64,000 bases of DNA from Curtobacterium sp. VKM Ac-2865 (GTDB lineage: Bacteria; Actinomycetota; Actinomycetes; Actinomycetales; Microbacteriaceae). This document shows positions 52,526 to 61,012 of this stretch, piece after piece. The notes under the pieces were generated by a model. That model ran no database searches and had not been told where the DNA came from. It saw only the letters and a list, made by a program, of their open reading frames with translations. Location: assembly GCF_015350905.1 (NCBI RefSeq), contig NZ_JADKRZ010000001.1:124001-188000 (forward strand), read 5' to 3'. Made by a program: the position numbers and the translations under genes. The first letter of the stretch is position 1. Each line of letters starts with the position of its first letter.

Positions 52526-53117
52526 CGGAACGACATCGTCGCTGTCGTACGACGTCGACGTTGTCGCAAGGGTGCCGTGCGGTCGTGAGGGTCCTGCCGC
52601 GCCCGACTCGGAACGACAACATCGGTGTCGTACGACGTCGAGTTTGTCGCGCGGGTGATGCGCGGCCGGTCGGGCTCGGCTCGCACGACTCGGAACGACA
52701 TCGTCGCTGTCGTACGACCTCGATGGTGTCGGAACATGCGGACGCAGGAGATGTGCGTGCATGGAGCGACACGGCATGCGTCGACCGACTCGTGCTGTGT
52801 CGGACCATGCGGACGCAGGAGATGTGCCTGCATGGAGTGACACGGCGGGCGTCGTTCGACTCGTGCGGTGTCGGAGCCCGCGGACGCATGACCCGACCGT
52901 CCCGCCACGACCTGAATCGGAATGACATCGTCGCTGTCGTACGACCTCGACGGTGTCGCAACCTGCGGACGCAGCAGGTGCACGTGCATGGAACGACACG
53001 GCGGGCGTCGTTCGACTCGTGCGGTGTCGGATCATGCGGACGCACGAGATGTGCCCGCATCGAGCGACACGGCGGGCGTCGTACGACTCGTGCGGTGTCG
53101 GACCATGCGTACGCAGG
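52526..53117. repeat. Array of type B palindromes and 71-bp direct repeats
   Basis: This stretch between the amidase and an ABC transporter has no gene but holds eight inverted-repeat units of the plan CGACA-N9-GTCGTACGAC-N9-TGTCG. Three are alone (52526, 52609 and 52691) and one sits at 52917. Four others are in 71- to 72-base direct repeats at 52733, 52805, 52961 and 53032. Those repeats share a linker with ATGCGGACGCAGGAGATGTG. A fifth copy begins at 53103 but breaks off. Copies are 85-95 percent alike by eye. Confidence 0.85.
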
Positions 53118-53138
53118 CACTGACGCCGCGCCCGCGCC

Positions 53139-53942
53139 CTACGGCAGCGTCGGCGCCGCCTCCACCAGGGCCCGCGTGACGGGGTGCGTCGGCGCATCGA
53201 GCAGGGACACCGGCCCGTGCTCGACGATGCGCCCGGCCGACATCACCGCGACGGTGTCGCACAGCCGCTGCACCACGCCGATGTCGTGCGACACCAGGAC
53301 GATCGTCAGCCCGAGCTCCGACGCCAGCGACTGGAACAGTTCGATCACCCGTGCGCGGACGACCACGTCGAGGGCGCTCATCGGCTCGTCCCCGAACAGG
53401 ATCCGCGGCCCGTGGACGATCGCCCGCGCGATCGCGATGCGCTGTCGCTGCCCGCCGGAGAACTCGTGTGGGTACCGGTCGACCGCGTCCGAGGGCAGGT
53501 CGACGCGCTCGAGCGCGGACGCGACCATCGCCGCATGCGACGAAGCAGCACCAGCACCAGACACCCGCACCCGCATCGCCCGCAGCGGCTCCTCGACGAT
53601 CTGCCCGACGCGCATCCTCGGGTCGAGCGACGCGTAGGGATCCTGGAACACCACCCCGGTCTCCCGCCGGAACCACCGCATCGCGGCAGCGGAGGCGGAC
53701 GCGACCACCGGACGACCGGAGGCGGTCACGGTGCCGGCGGTAGGGGCCTCCAGGCCGGCGAGCAGTCGGACCAGGGTCGACTTGCCGGACCCGGACTCCC
53801 CGACGATCCCGAGCCGGGAACCGGCCGGGACCACCAGGTCGACGCCGTCCACGGCGGTGCGGATCGGTCCGGGCTCGAAGGGCCCGCGGCGGGGCAGCCG
53901 GTACGTCCGGTGCAGGCCGACGGCGGTGAGGGCGTCGGTCAC
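53139..53942 (-). CDS. Peptide/nickel-type ABC transporter ATPase (OppF/DppF-like)
   Basis: The 267-residue ATPase has Walker A GESGSGKS, signature FSGGQRQRIAIARA and Walker B ILFGDEPMSALD, and it ends SLLDAPTHPVTRALVEAAPTLP. It is the second ATPase of the five-gene transporter. The OppF-type pattern TGVVFQDPYASLDPRM is clear. The start is a GTG overlapping the stop of the OppD-like gene. A linker rich in Ala and Ser (VSGAGAASSHAA) is a small insertion. It supplies energy from the cytoplasm. Confidence 0.9.
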   Translation of the reverse strand: MTDALTAVGLHRTYRLPRRGPFEPGPIRTAVDGVDLVVPAGSRLGIVGESGSGKSTLVRLLAGLEAPTAGTVTASGRPVVASASAAAMRWFRRETGVVFQDPYASLDPRMRVGQIVEEPLRAMRVRVSGAGAASSHAAMVASALERVDLPSDAVDRYPHEFSGGQRQRIAIARAIVHGPRILFGDEPMSALDVVVRARVIELFQSLASELGLTIVLVSHDIGVVQRLCDTVAVMSAGRIVEHGPVSLLDAPTHPVTRALVEAAPTLP

Positions 53943-54748
53943 GTGGTCCTCCTGGCGGTGGCGCGGGCTGCCGCGACGAGCGCTCGCGTGGTGGGGTGCT
54001 GCGGCCGGGCGAGCAGGTCGGCGACGGAACCGGACTCGACGACGCGGCCGGCGTCGAGCACGACGACGGAGTCGGCGATCTGCGCGAGCACCGCCAGGTC
54101 GTGCGTGACGAACAGCAGCGACACGTCGAGGCCGCGCAGCAGGTCGAGGATCCGCGCTTCGGTCGTGACGTCGAGTGCCGTGGTGGGCTCGTCCGCCACG
54201 ATCAGCTCCGGCGACCCGGCCATCGCCATCGCGATGCAGATCCGCTGCCGCTGCCCACCGGAGAGCTGGTGCGGCCACTGGCGCAGCAGGGACTCCGGGT
54301 CGGGCAGTCCGACCGCGACGGCGAGTTCGAGCGTCGCCGCGTCCGCCGCCCGCCGGTCGAGCCCGCGGTGCAGCCGGAGTGGCTCCGCGATCTGCTTCCC
54401 GACGCGACGCAGCGGGTCGAGGGCCGTGCCCGGCTCCTGGAACACCATCCCGATGCGCGCCCCGCGGTACGCCGCGCGGGCCCGGTCCGGCAGTCCGAGC
54501 AGCTCCTCGCCGTCGAGCCGCACCGAGCCCGTCACGTCGGCGCCAGTCGGTTCCAGCCCCATCAGGGCCAGGGAGGTCATCGACTTCCCGGAACCGGACG
54601 CGCCGATCACGCCGACACGACCGCCTGGAGGCACGGTGAACGTCACGTCGTCGAGGACCGTCCGCCCCGCGATCCGGACCGACAGGCCGCGCACCTCGAG
54701 TCCGGTCGCCGCGGTCGTGCCCGTGGTCGGCACGTCGTCCCCGCTCAC
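53939..54748 (-). CDS. Peptide/nickel-type ABC transporter ATPase (OppD/DppD-like)
   Basis: The 269-residue ATPase has Walker A GASGSGKS, signature LSGGQRQRICIAMA and Walker B LIVADEPTTALD. The loop GMVFQEPGTALDPLRRVGKQ and the helix RLHRGLDRR follow the OppD pattern. The start is a GTG reading SGDDVPTTG, which overlaps the stop of the permease gene (GTGA). It works with the OppF-like ATPase and the two permeases. The usual iron-sulfur-like C-terminal Cys motif of OppD is missing. Confidence 0.9.
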   Translation of the reverse strand: MSGDDVPTTGTTAATGLEVRGLSVRIAGRTVLDDVTFTVPPGGRVGVIGASGSGKSMTSLALMGLEPTGADVTGSVRLDGEELLGLPDRARAAYRGARIGMVFQEPGTALDPLRRVGKQIAEPLRLHRGLDRRAADAATLELAVAVGLPDPESLLRQWPHQLSGGQRQRICIAMAMAGSPELIVADEPTTALDVTTEARILDLLRGLDVSLLFVTHDLAVLAQIADSVVVLDAGRVVESGSVADLLARPQHPTTRALVAAARATARRTT

Positions 54749-55632
54749 GCGGTCACCCCCGGCACGGCGGCGGTGCGCTCCGTGTCGCTCGCGCGGTCGC
54801 CGGTGGTCAGCCGCGGGTCCGAGGCGTCGCGGACGGCGTCCCCGAGCAGCGAGAGCGCCATCACGACGAGGGCGATGGCGGCCCCAGGCCAGGTCGCGCT
54901 CCACGGGTGCACGCCGATGTACGTCTGCAGGTCGGACAGCAGGTTCCCCCACGACGCCGTCCCCGATCCCGCGCCGTAGCCGAGGTAGGAGAGCCCGGCC
55001 TCGGCGAGCACCGCCGTGGCCATCGCGAGCGAGAGCTGCACGGTGAACAGCGGCGCCGCGTTCGGCACCAGGTGGCGCAGCAGCACCCCGCCGGGTCCGA
55101 CGCCGGAGGCCCGGGCCGCGGTGACGTAGTCGCTCCTGGCGATGCGGCGGATCTCCCCGCGGGCGACCCGGGCGATGGTCACGCCGAACGCCAGCCCGAC
55201 GGACACGATCACCACGCCGAGCGAGCCGCCGAACACCGCGGTGAGGAGCATCGCCGTCAGGAGCGTCGGGAACGCCACGAGGATGTCGAGGAGCACGGCC
55301 GTGCCCTCGCGGACCCAGCGTGCGGTGAGCGAGCCGATGGCGGTGAGCACGATGCCGACCACGCTCGCGATGACCCCGGAGCCGACCGCGACGAGCACCG
55401 TCGTCCTGGTGCCCGCGAGCAGGTAGCTGGCGATGTCACGCCCGATGCCGTCGGTGCCGAACCAGTGCGCGGCACTCGGCGGGTCCCACTGGTGGAAGGG
55501 GTCAGCGCGGAAGGGGTCCTGCGGCGTCCACACGAGCGACACGGCGGCGAGCACCACGAGCAGCCCGAGGACGACCACGGCGAAGACCCCGGTGGGGCGG
55601 TGGAGGAGTCGGCGGATGCTGGATCCAGTCAT
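54745..55632 (-). CDS. ABC transporter permease (OppC/DppC-like)
   Basis: The 295-residue protein has about six membrane helices and an N-terminal OppC domain (HPF... DGIGRDIASYLLAGTRTTVLV). The cytoplasmic EAA loop reads RSDYVTAARASGVGPGGVLL. It pairs with the OppB-like permease to form the channel. Its ATG meets the OppB stop (TGATG). The C-terminal tail is hydrophilic. Substrate class is oligopeptide or metal-chelate, not resolved by sequence. Confidence 0.88.
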   Translation of the reverse strand: MTGSSIRRLLHRPTGVFAVVVLGLLVVLAAVSLVWTPQDPFRADPFHQWDPPSAAHWFGTDGIGRDIASYLLAGTRTTVLVAVGSGVIASVVGIVLTAIGSLTARWVREGTAVLLDILVAFPTLLTAMLLTAVFGGSLGVVIVSVGLAFGVTIARVARGEIRRIARSDYVTAARASGVGPGGVLLRHLVPNAAPLFTVQLSLAMATAVLAEAGLSYLGYGAGSGTASWGNLLSDLQTYIGVHPWSATWPGAAIALVVMALSLLGDAVRDASDPRLTTGDRASDTERTAAVPGVTA

Positions 55633-56582
55633 CAGGTGGCCTCCCGCTGCCGGGGGTCGAGCGCGCGGTGCACGACGTCGACCGCGAAGCCGACGACCAG
55701 CACGAGCCCGGTGAGCACGAGCAGCTCCGACTGCACCTTCGTGACGTCGCGGCGGCCGACGTCGGTGACGAGCATCCGGCCGACCCCGGGCAGCGAGAAC
55801 AGCTGCTCGACGACGACCGCGCCGACCAGGAGCCCGGCGATCTGCACGCCGAGCACCGCGAGCACGGTCAGCGCCACCGACCCGAGCCCGTGCCGGAGCA
55901 GCGCCTGGGTGCGGGTGAGCCCCACGGCCGCGGCGGTGCGGAGGTGGTCGGCGTCGAGCACGGAGAGCGTCGCCGAGCGGGTGAAGCGGAGGATGACGGC
56001 ACCCTCGACGGCGCCGATCGTCAGCGCGGGCAGCACGAGCGACGAGAACGCCCGCCCGGGTTCCGACCAGCCGTCGAGCGGGAAGCCCTGCGTCGGCAGC
56101 CAGTGCAGCGTCACGGCGAACAGCGCGACGAGCAGCATGCCGGCCCAGACGACCGGGACCGCGGCGACGGCCTGGGCCACGAACGCGATGACCGCCCCAC
56201 CGGCACGGCGACGCAGCACCGCGGCGAGGACCCCGAGCGGGACCCCGAGCACGAGCGCCGCGGCGAGGGACATGCCCGCGAGCGGCAGCGTGACGCCGAG
56301 CTTCGCGGCGATCTCCGGGCCGACGGCGCCCTTCGTCACGAGGGACCGGCCGAGGTCACCGGTGACGACGCCGCCGATCCAGTCGAGGTACTGCAGCACC
56401 ACGGGCCGGTCGAGGCCGAGCTGCCGACGGAGCTCCTCCACCTGCGCGGGCGTCGACTGCGTGCCCGCGACGACCTGGGCGACGTCGCCGGGCAGCACGC
56501 GGAGCGTGGCGAAGATGATCACGCTCGCCACGAGCAGGCCGACGACGAGCAGCAGCACCCGCCCGAGGAGGAACCGGGTCAC
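55632..56582 (-). CDS. ABC transporter permease (OppB/DppB-like)
   Basis: The 316-residue protein begins MTRFLLGRVLLLVVGLLVAS and continues with the OppB pattern LPGDVAQVVAG...LRRQLGLDRPVVLQYLDW. Six helices follow and the EAA-like loop DADHLRTAAAVGLTRTQALL. It forms one half of the transport channel. It starts nine bases after the substrate-binding protein gene, so the whole set is one operon. Confidence 0.88.
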   Translation of the reverse strand: MTRFLLGRVLLLVVGLLVASVIIFATLRVLPGDVAQVVAGTQSTPAQVEELRRQLGLDRPVVLQYLDWIGGVVTGDLGRSLVTKGAVGPEIAAKLGVTLPLAGMSLAAALVLGVPLGVLAAVLRRRAGGAVIAFVAQAVAAVPVVWAGMLLVALFAVTLHWLPTQGFPLDGWSEPGRAFSSLVLPALTIGAVEGAVILRFTRSATLSVLDADHLRTAAAVGLTRTQALLRHGLGSVALTVLAVLGVQIAGLLVGAVVVEQLFSLPGVGRMLVTDVGRRDVTKVQSELLVLTGLVLVVGFAVDVVHRALDPRQREAT

Positions 56583-56591
56583 GAGACGATG

Positions 56592-58139
56592 CTAGTTGCC
56601 CGACGCGACGGCGAGCTTCGACAGGTCGAGCCGCGAGTTGCCGCCGTCGTACGGGAACCCGGTGACGCCCTTCCGGATCGCCGTGATCTCCGTCGCGGTG
56701 TACAGCCACTCGCCGGCCGCGTCCTCGCTGACGATCCGCGCGGCCTGCTCCAGCGCAGCGGCCTTCTCGGACGCGGACGTCGTCGCGACGGACTCGGCGT
56801 AGAGCGCCTGCACGCGTGCGTTGTCGTACCCGAAGTAGTAGTCCGGGTTCGCCCAGTTGCCGAAGTCACGGGCCTCGACGTGGTCGACCATCGACAGGTC
56901 GAAGTCGCGGACGCCCGACTTCGGCGCCTGGAACACCGACGACAGCCAGGTGGCGAAGTCGACGCGCTTGACCGTCAGCGTGATCCCGACGTCGGCGAGC
57001 TGCGACTTCAGCACGTCACCGATCGTCGCCGGGTAGACGTTCGCGTACGTCAGCGTGAGCTTGAGGTTCGTCGCCCCGGCTGCGGCCAGGAGCTGCTTCG
57101 CGTTCGACGGGTCGTACGCGTCGATGTCCGTGAGGTCCTGGTACCCGGGGTCGAGCTCCGGGATCGGGCCGCCCTGCTCGACGCCCGTGCCGCCGATGGC
57201 CTTGATGAGCGCCTTCGGGTCGATGGCCTGCCGGATCGCCTGGCGGACCCGCTTGTCGGTGAAGGGTGCCTTGGCGTCGTTGAACGCGAGCGTGTACTTG
57301 TCGGTCGTCTTGCCGGAGTGCAACGCGATGTCGGGGTTGCCCTGCAGCTGGCTCTTGAGCGTGCCGTCGACGGGGTTCAGCACGTCGACGTCGCCGTTCG
57401 CCATCGCGTTGACGGCCGTGGACGGGTCGGTGATGTACCGGAAGACGATCGTCTTGACCTTCGCCTTCGTGCCCCAGTAGTCGGCGTTCCGGCTGAAGGT
57501 CAGCGAGTCGCCCTGCTTCCAGTTGGTGACCTCGAAGGGCCCGGTGCCGTTCGCGCTGTCCGACAGGTCGTTCTCCGCAGCCTTCTCCAGCACGAGCCCG
57601 GCACGACCGGTGAGGTTGAACAGCAGGTCCGAGTCCGGTTTCGCCAGCGTCAGCACGACGGTGTCGGACGACGGCGACGCGATGGAGCTGACGCCGGCGA
57701 GCTTGGCGGAGTCGACGTAGGAGGCGTTCCCCTTCGCCTGCTCGAGCGACCAGACGACGTCGGCGGCGGTGACGGGCTTGCCGTCCTGGAACGTGATGCC
57801 CTCGCGCAACATGAACGTGTAGGTCCGGCCGTCGGCGGAGACCTCGTGCTTCGCGGCCAGCACGTCGCGGATCCCGCCCGTCGGGGTCCGGCCGACGAGT
57901 CCCTGGTACACGTTGTCGATCAGGACCTGGTCGAGCGCAGCGCCGGACTGCGTCCGGATGTCGAGGCTCGTCGGTTCGAGGACCAGCCCGACGCGCACGG
58001 TCGCGTCGGCGCCGCCCGTGGGCTTCGTCGAGCCGGTGCACCCGGCGAGGGCGATGGCCGCCGCCACGGCGATCGCGGTCGCGGCGAGGACCGAGCGACG
58101 GACGTGCTGCCGACCGACGCGGGGGAGGGAGGGGCGCAT
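56592..58139 (-). CDS. Extracytoplasmic substrate-binding lipoprotein (SBP family 5)
   Basis: The 515-residue protein has a lipoprotein signal with the lipobox LAGC at Cys34, so it is anchored outside the membrane. SBP_bac_5 sequence follows: QVLIDNVYQGLVGRT, LREGITFQDGKPVTAADVVW, KRVRQAIRQAIDPKALIKAI. These bind oligopeptides, nickel or other small ligands and feed the permease. It is the first gene of the transporter operon. Its ATG lies 61 bases from the stop of the hydrolase gene upstream, which may be co-transcribed. Specificity is unknown. Confidence 0.92.
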   Translation of the reverse strand: MRPSLPRVGRQHVRRSVLAATAIAVAAAIALAGCTGSTKPTGGADATVRVGLVLEPTSLDIRTQSGAALDQVLIDNVYQGLVGRTPTGGIRDVLAAKHEVSADGRTYTFMLREGITFQDGKPVTAADVVWSLEQAKGNASYVDSAKLAGVSSIASPSSDTVVLTLAKPDSDLLFNLTGRAGLVLEKAAENDLSDSANGTGPFEVTNWKQGDSLTFSRNADYWGTKAKVKTIVFRYITDPSTAVNAMANGDVDVLNPVDGTLKSQLQGNPDIALHSGKTTDKYTLAFNDAKAPFTDKRVRQAIRQAIDPKALIKAIGGTGVEQGGPIPELDPGYQDLTDIDAYDPSNAKQLLAAAGATNLKLTLTYANVYPATIGDVLKSQLADVGITLTVKRVDFATWLSSVFQAPKSGVRDFDLSMVDHVEARDFGNWANPDYYFGYDNARVQALYAESVATTSASEKAAALEQAARIVSEDAAGEWLYTATEITAIRKGVTGFPYDGGNSRLDLSKLAVASGN

Positions 58140-58200
58140 GGGTGGTGTGTTCCTTCCGGGCGCACGGGGAGCGACGGTCGTCGCGCGCGCTCGGAAGAAT

Positions 58201-59154
58201 CTACCGGCGGTCCGGGCGCTGTTCGACGCCGTACAACAAACCGTTACGGACGCCCCATTCCCGGATGGCGGCTGCGAGGTCGAGCGGCGCCTGCGTCTGG
58301 ACGGCGTGCCGTGCCTCCACCGTGACGATGGTCGCTGCCGGCAGCCGTTCGGCGAAGGTCGTGACGAGCTTCGGCGACACGTAGCCCCGGTCGCCGCGGA
58401 CGAGCAGGACCGGCACGTCGAGCGACTCCAGGTCCGGCCACGCGTCCGCGAACCGCCCGACCGACGAGGTCCGTCCGGCCGGCAGGTGCGGGAAGTGGTG
58501 CCGCCGCACCAGGCGTCCGTCCGCGCCGAGCCGGGTGGTGTGCCGGGCCTCGCGCAGCAGCACCTGGCGGTCGTCCCCGACCCTGGCCTCGACGGCCCGG
58601 TCGACGACCTCGTCGAGGTCCTCGAACGGCGGTTCGGACTCCAGCGCCCGGGCGATCCGGTCCACGGCGCGCTGGGCGAAGTCCGGCGACATGTCGACCA
58701 GCACCAGGCCGGTCACGCGCTCCGGCGCCGTCGCCGCGATCCGGGCCGCCAGGATCGCGCCGAGCGAGTGCCCCACGAGCACGCCGGGCGGCACCGCGAG
58801 CGCGTCGAGCGCCGCGAGGACCGCCGGAGCGGTCGCGGACGCCGCGTAGTCGGCGTCGTCCCGCCACGCCGAGCGGCCGTGACCGGGCAGGTCGAGCGCG
58901 ACCGCCGGCTCGCCGACGGCGATCGCCGTCTGGTCGAAGCTGTGGGCGTCGATGCCGAGCCCGTGCAGGTAGACGACCCGGGCCTCCCGTCCGGTGTCCG
59001 CCGGGTCCTGCCAGCGGATCGCGGAGACGGCGCCGTGGCCGTCGGGTCCCGGCGTGGCCGGGATCTCCTGCCGGGAGGCTCGGAGCGGCTCCGCCACGCC
59101 GCTCGCGCGGGCCAGGTCGGGCAGGTCCCGGAACTCGTCGTCGTCCTCGTGCAC
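58201..59154 (-). CDS. Alpha/beta-hydrolase fold protein
   Basis: The 317-residue protein has a 40-residue lead. The hydrolase core then shows VVYLHGLGIDAHSFDQ, DLPGHGRSAW, nucleophile Ser in LVGHSLGAILAAR, VLLVRGDRGYVSPKLV, and the final ARHAVQTQAPLDLA with catalytic His. The motifs match general epoxide-hydrolase or esterase-like proteins. It starts with GTG six bases after GAGACT and is divergent from the siderophore reductase. The DtxR box in the shared 63-base gap could also act on it. The substrate is unknown. Confidence 0.85.
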   Translation of the reverse strand: MHEDDDEFRDLPDLARASGVAEPLRASRQEIPATPGPDGHGAVSAIRWQDPADTGREARVVYLHGLGIDAHSFDQTAIAVGEPAVALDLPGHGRSAWRDDADYAASATAPAVLAALDALAVPPGVLVGHSLGAILAARIAATAPERVTGLVLVDMSPDFAQRAVDRIARALESEPPFEDLDEVVDRAVEARVGDDRQVLLREARHTTRLGADGRLVRRHHFPHLPAGRTSSVGRFADAWPDLESLDVPVLLVRGDRGYVSPKLVTTFAERLPAATIVTVEARHAVQTQAPLDLAAAIREWGVRNGLLYGVEQRPDRR

Positions 59155-59190
59155 GTGGTCAGTCTCGCACCGACCCGTTCCTGGGTGGGC

Positions 59191-59209
59191 TTAGGTAAGG
59201 CATGCCATA
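59191..59209. promoter_or_regulatory. DtxR/IdeR iron box
   Basis: TTAGGTAAGGCATGCCATA matches the classical 19-base DtxR box TTAGGTTAGGCTAACCTAA at 14 positions, including the TTAGGT and AGGC core. It overlaps the -10 CATACT (59206-59211) of the siderophore reductase. Iron-loaded DtxR would block the plus promoter and possibly the divergent hydrolase. Confidence 0.75.
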
Positions 59210-59211
59210 CT
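59206..59211 (+). promoter_or_regulatory. -10 box of leaderless siderophore-reductase promoter
   Basis: CATACT ends six bases before the GTG at 59218 and overlaps the DtxR box. Confidence 0.5.
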
Positions 59212-59217
59212 TCTCCT

Positions 59218-60159
59218 GTGGCAGCCCGGTACCGTGTGTTCTCCGTCCGCGTGGCAGCCGTGTCCTCGCTCACACCCCACTTCGTGCGGGTGACGCTGAC
59301 CGGCGACGAGCTCGGCGCGTTCTCCTCGGTGGGGCTCGACCAGCGGATCAAGGTCGTCCTGCCGATCCCCGGGCACGGGTTCACCGACCTGCCCGACGGC
59401 GAGGACTGGTACGCCGCCTGGCGCGCACTGCCCGACGACACGCGGAACCCCCTCCGCACCTACACCGTCCGGTCCTTCCGCCCCGACGCCCACGAGCTCG
59501 ACATCGACTTCGTCGCCCACGGTGACACCGGCCCCGCGTCGCGCTGGGTCGCCGGGTGCGCGGTCGGCGACGAGCTCCGCATCGTCGGGCCCGCCGTGCC
59601 GTCGTCCCCGGACGAGCTGCCGTCGGGCGCCGCCGAGTTCGCCCCGGGAGCGGCGAACCGGATCCTGCTCGCCGGCGACGAAACCGCGGCGCCGGCCATC
59701 TGCGCCATCCTCGAGGCGCTCGACGTCACCACCGTCGGACATGTCTTCATCGAGGTCCCCACCGACGCCGACCGGCTGCCGGTGACCGCGCCCGCCGGGG
59801 TCGAGGTCCGGTGGATCGCCCGCAACGGGGCGTCGCACGGGGTCCGGATGACCGACCACGTGCACGCGTGGGCGTCGACCGCGGTGTCGCCGTTGTCGAC
59901 GTCGGGTCTTGTGCCGATCGCCGGGGCGTCCGTCGCCGGGGTGGACGTCGCTGACGTGGAGCTGGCGGACGTGGACGTCGACCACCAGACGCTCTGGGAC
60001 GTCCCCACCGCCGAGTCGCACCGCCCCGTGTACGCCTGGATCGCGGGCGAGGCCGCCTGCATCAAGGAGCTCCGCCGCCACCTGGTGCGCGGGGTCGGGC
60101 TCGACCGCAAGCAGGTCGCCTTCATGGGCTACTGGCGGCACGGCAAGGCCGAGAACTAG
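59218..60159 (+). CDS. Siderophore-interacting protein (FAD ferric-siderophore reductase)
   Basis: This 313-residue ViuB/SIP-type enzyme would release iron by reducing a ferric siderophore in the cytoplasm. It has the FAD-binding motif RTYTVRSF (RxYT) and a substrate region PHFVRVTLTGDEL. Later come LLAGDETAAPAICAILEAL (NAD(P)-domain) and a final WIAGEAACIKELRRHL and YWRHGKAEN. A central insertion with Ala, Asp and Val repeats (VAGVDVADVELADVDVD) is unusual and looks like a low-complexity expansion. The GTG start is leaderless. It is followed within three bases by the ABC ATPase. Confidence 0.9.
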   Translation: MAARYRVFSVRVAAVSSLTPHFVRVTLTGDELGAFSSVGLDQRIKVVLPIPGHGFTDLPDGEDWYAAWRALPDDTRNPLRTYTVRSFRPDAHELDIDFVAHGDTGPASRWVAGCAVGDELRIVGPAVPSSPDELPSGAAEFAPGAANRILLAGDETAAPAICAILEALDVTTVGHVFIEVPTDADRLPVTAPAGVEVRWIARNGASHGVRMTDHVHAWASTAVSPLSTSGLVPIAGASVAGVDVADVELADVDVDHQTLWDVPTAESHRPVYAWIAGEAACIKELRRHLVRGVGLDRKQVAFMGYWRHGKAEN

Positions 60160-60162
60160 CCC

Positions 60163-60981
60163 GTGTCCGCCCCCGTCGCGCCCGTCGTCGGCGCCGTCCC
60201 CGCGACGGCGCTCGGTGCACGCGGCCTGACGCTCGCCTACGACGACCGCGTCGTGGTGGACGGCCTCGACGTCGACGTGCCCGACGGCGAGCTGACCGTC
60301 ATCGTCGGCCCGAACGCGTGCGGCAAGTCCACGCTGCTGAAGGCCTTCGCCCGCACGCTGAAGCCGAGTGCCGGCACCGTGTTCCTCGACGGCGCACCGC
60401 TGGGGTCGTACCGCCCCAAGGCCGTCGCGCGCCGCGTGGCGATGCTCCCGCAGACGCCGATCGCCCCCGACGGCATCACCGTTCGCGACCTCGTCACCCG
60501 CGGACGCTTCCCGCACCAGGACCTCTTCCACCCGTCCTCCGGGTCCGACCGCGCCGCCGTGCAGCAGGCGTTGGTGCAGACCGACACCGCGGACCTCGCG
60601 GACCGCGGCGTCGACGAGCTCTCCGGTGGGCAGCGGCAGCGCGTGTGGATCGCGATGGTGCTGGCGCAGGAGACCGACATCGTGCTCCTCGACGAGCCCA
60701 CGACGTTCCTCGACATCGCGCACCAGTACGACGTGCTCGAGCTCGCGGCAGCGTTGCACGCGGCGGGGCGCACGGTCGTCGCGGTCCTGCACGACCTGAA
60801 CCAGGCGGCGCGGTACGCGACCCACGTCATCGCGATGCGCGAGGGCGCGATCGTGGCGCAGGGCCCGCCGGCCGCCGTGCTGACGGCCGACCTCGTCGAG
60901 GACGTCTTCGGCCTGCCGTGCGTCGTCGTCCCCGACCCCGAGACCGGCACGCCCCTCGTCGTGCCCCGTCGCGCGCGCTGA
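60163..60981 (+). CDS. Iron-siderophore ABC transporter ATPase (FecE/FepC-like)
   Basis: The 272-residue ATPase has Walker A GPNACGKST, signature LSGGQRQRVWIAMVLAQ and Walker B IVLLDEPTTFLDIAHQYDVL. The ACG and TTFLD wording is typical of FecE-type ferric-siderophore ATPases. It would power uptake through FecCD-type permeases, but none are in this window, so it may use permeases encoded elsewhere. The GTG start is three bases after the siderophore reductase stop, hence one operon under the DtxR box. It is followed by a repeat array. Confidence 0.88.
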   Translation: MSAPVAPVVGAVPATALGARGLTLAYDDRVVVDGLDVDVPDGELTVIVGPNACGKSTLLKAFARTLKPSAGTVFLDGAPLGSYRPKAVARRVAMLPQTPIAPDGITVRDLVTRGRFPHQDLFHPSSGSDRAAVQQALVQTDTADLADRGVDELSGGQRQRVWIAMVLAQETDIVLLDEPTTFLDIAHQYDVLELAAALHAAGRTVVAVLHDLNQAARYATHVIAMREGAIVAQGPPAAVLTADLVEDVFGLPCVVVPDPETGTPLVVPRRAR

Positions 60982-61012
60982 CGCCGCGGCCGGCGGCGTT
61001 CGCTGCGTTGCG

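Noticed and set aside
52733..53102. CRISPR array
   Set aside because: The repeats are 71 bases, nearly adjacent, without unique spacers of constant length, and no cas gene is close.
53139..54278. A longer OppF-like protein starting upstream of 53942
   Set aside because: The extra N-terminus is out-of-frame OppD-like coding; the GTG at 53942 overlaps the OppD stop as the rest of the operon does.
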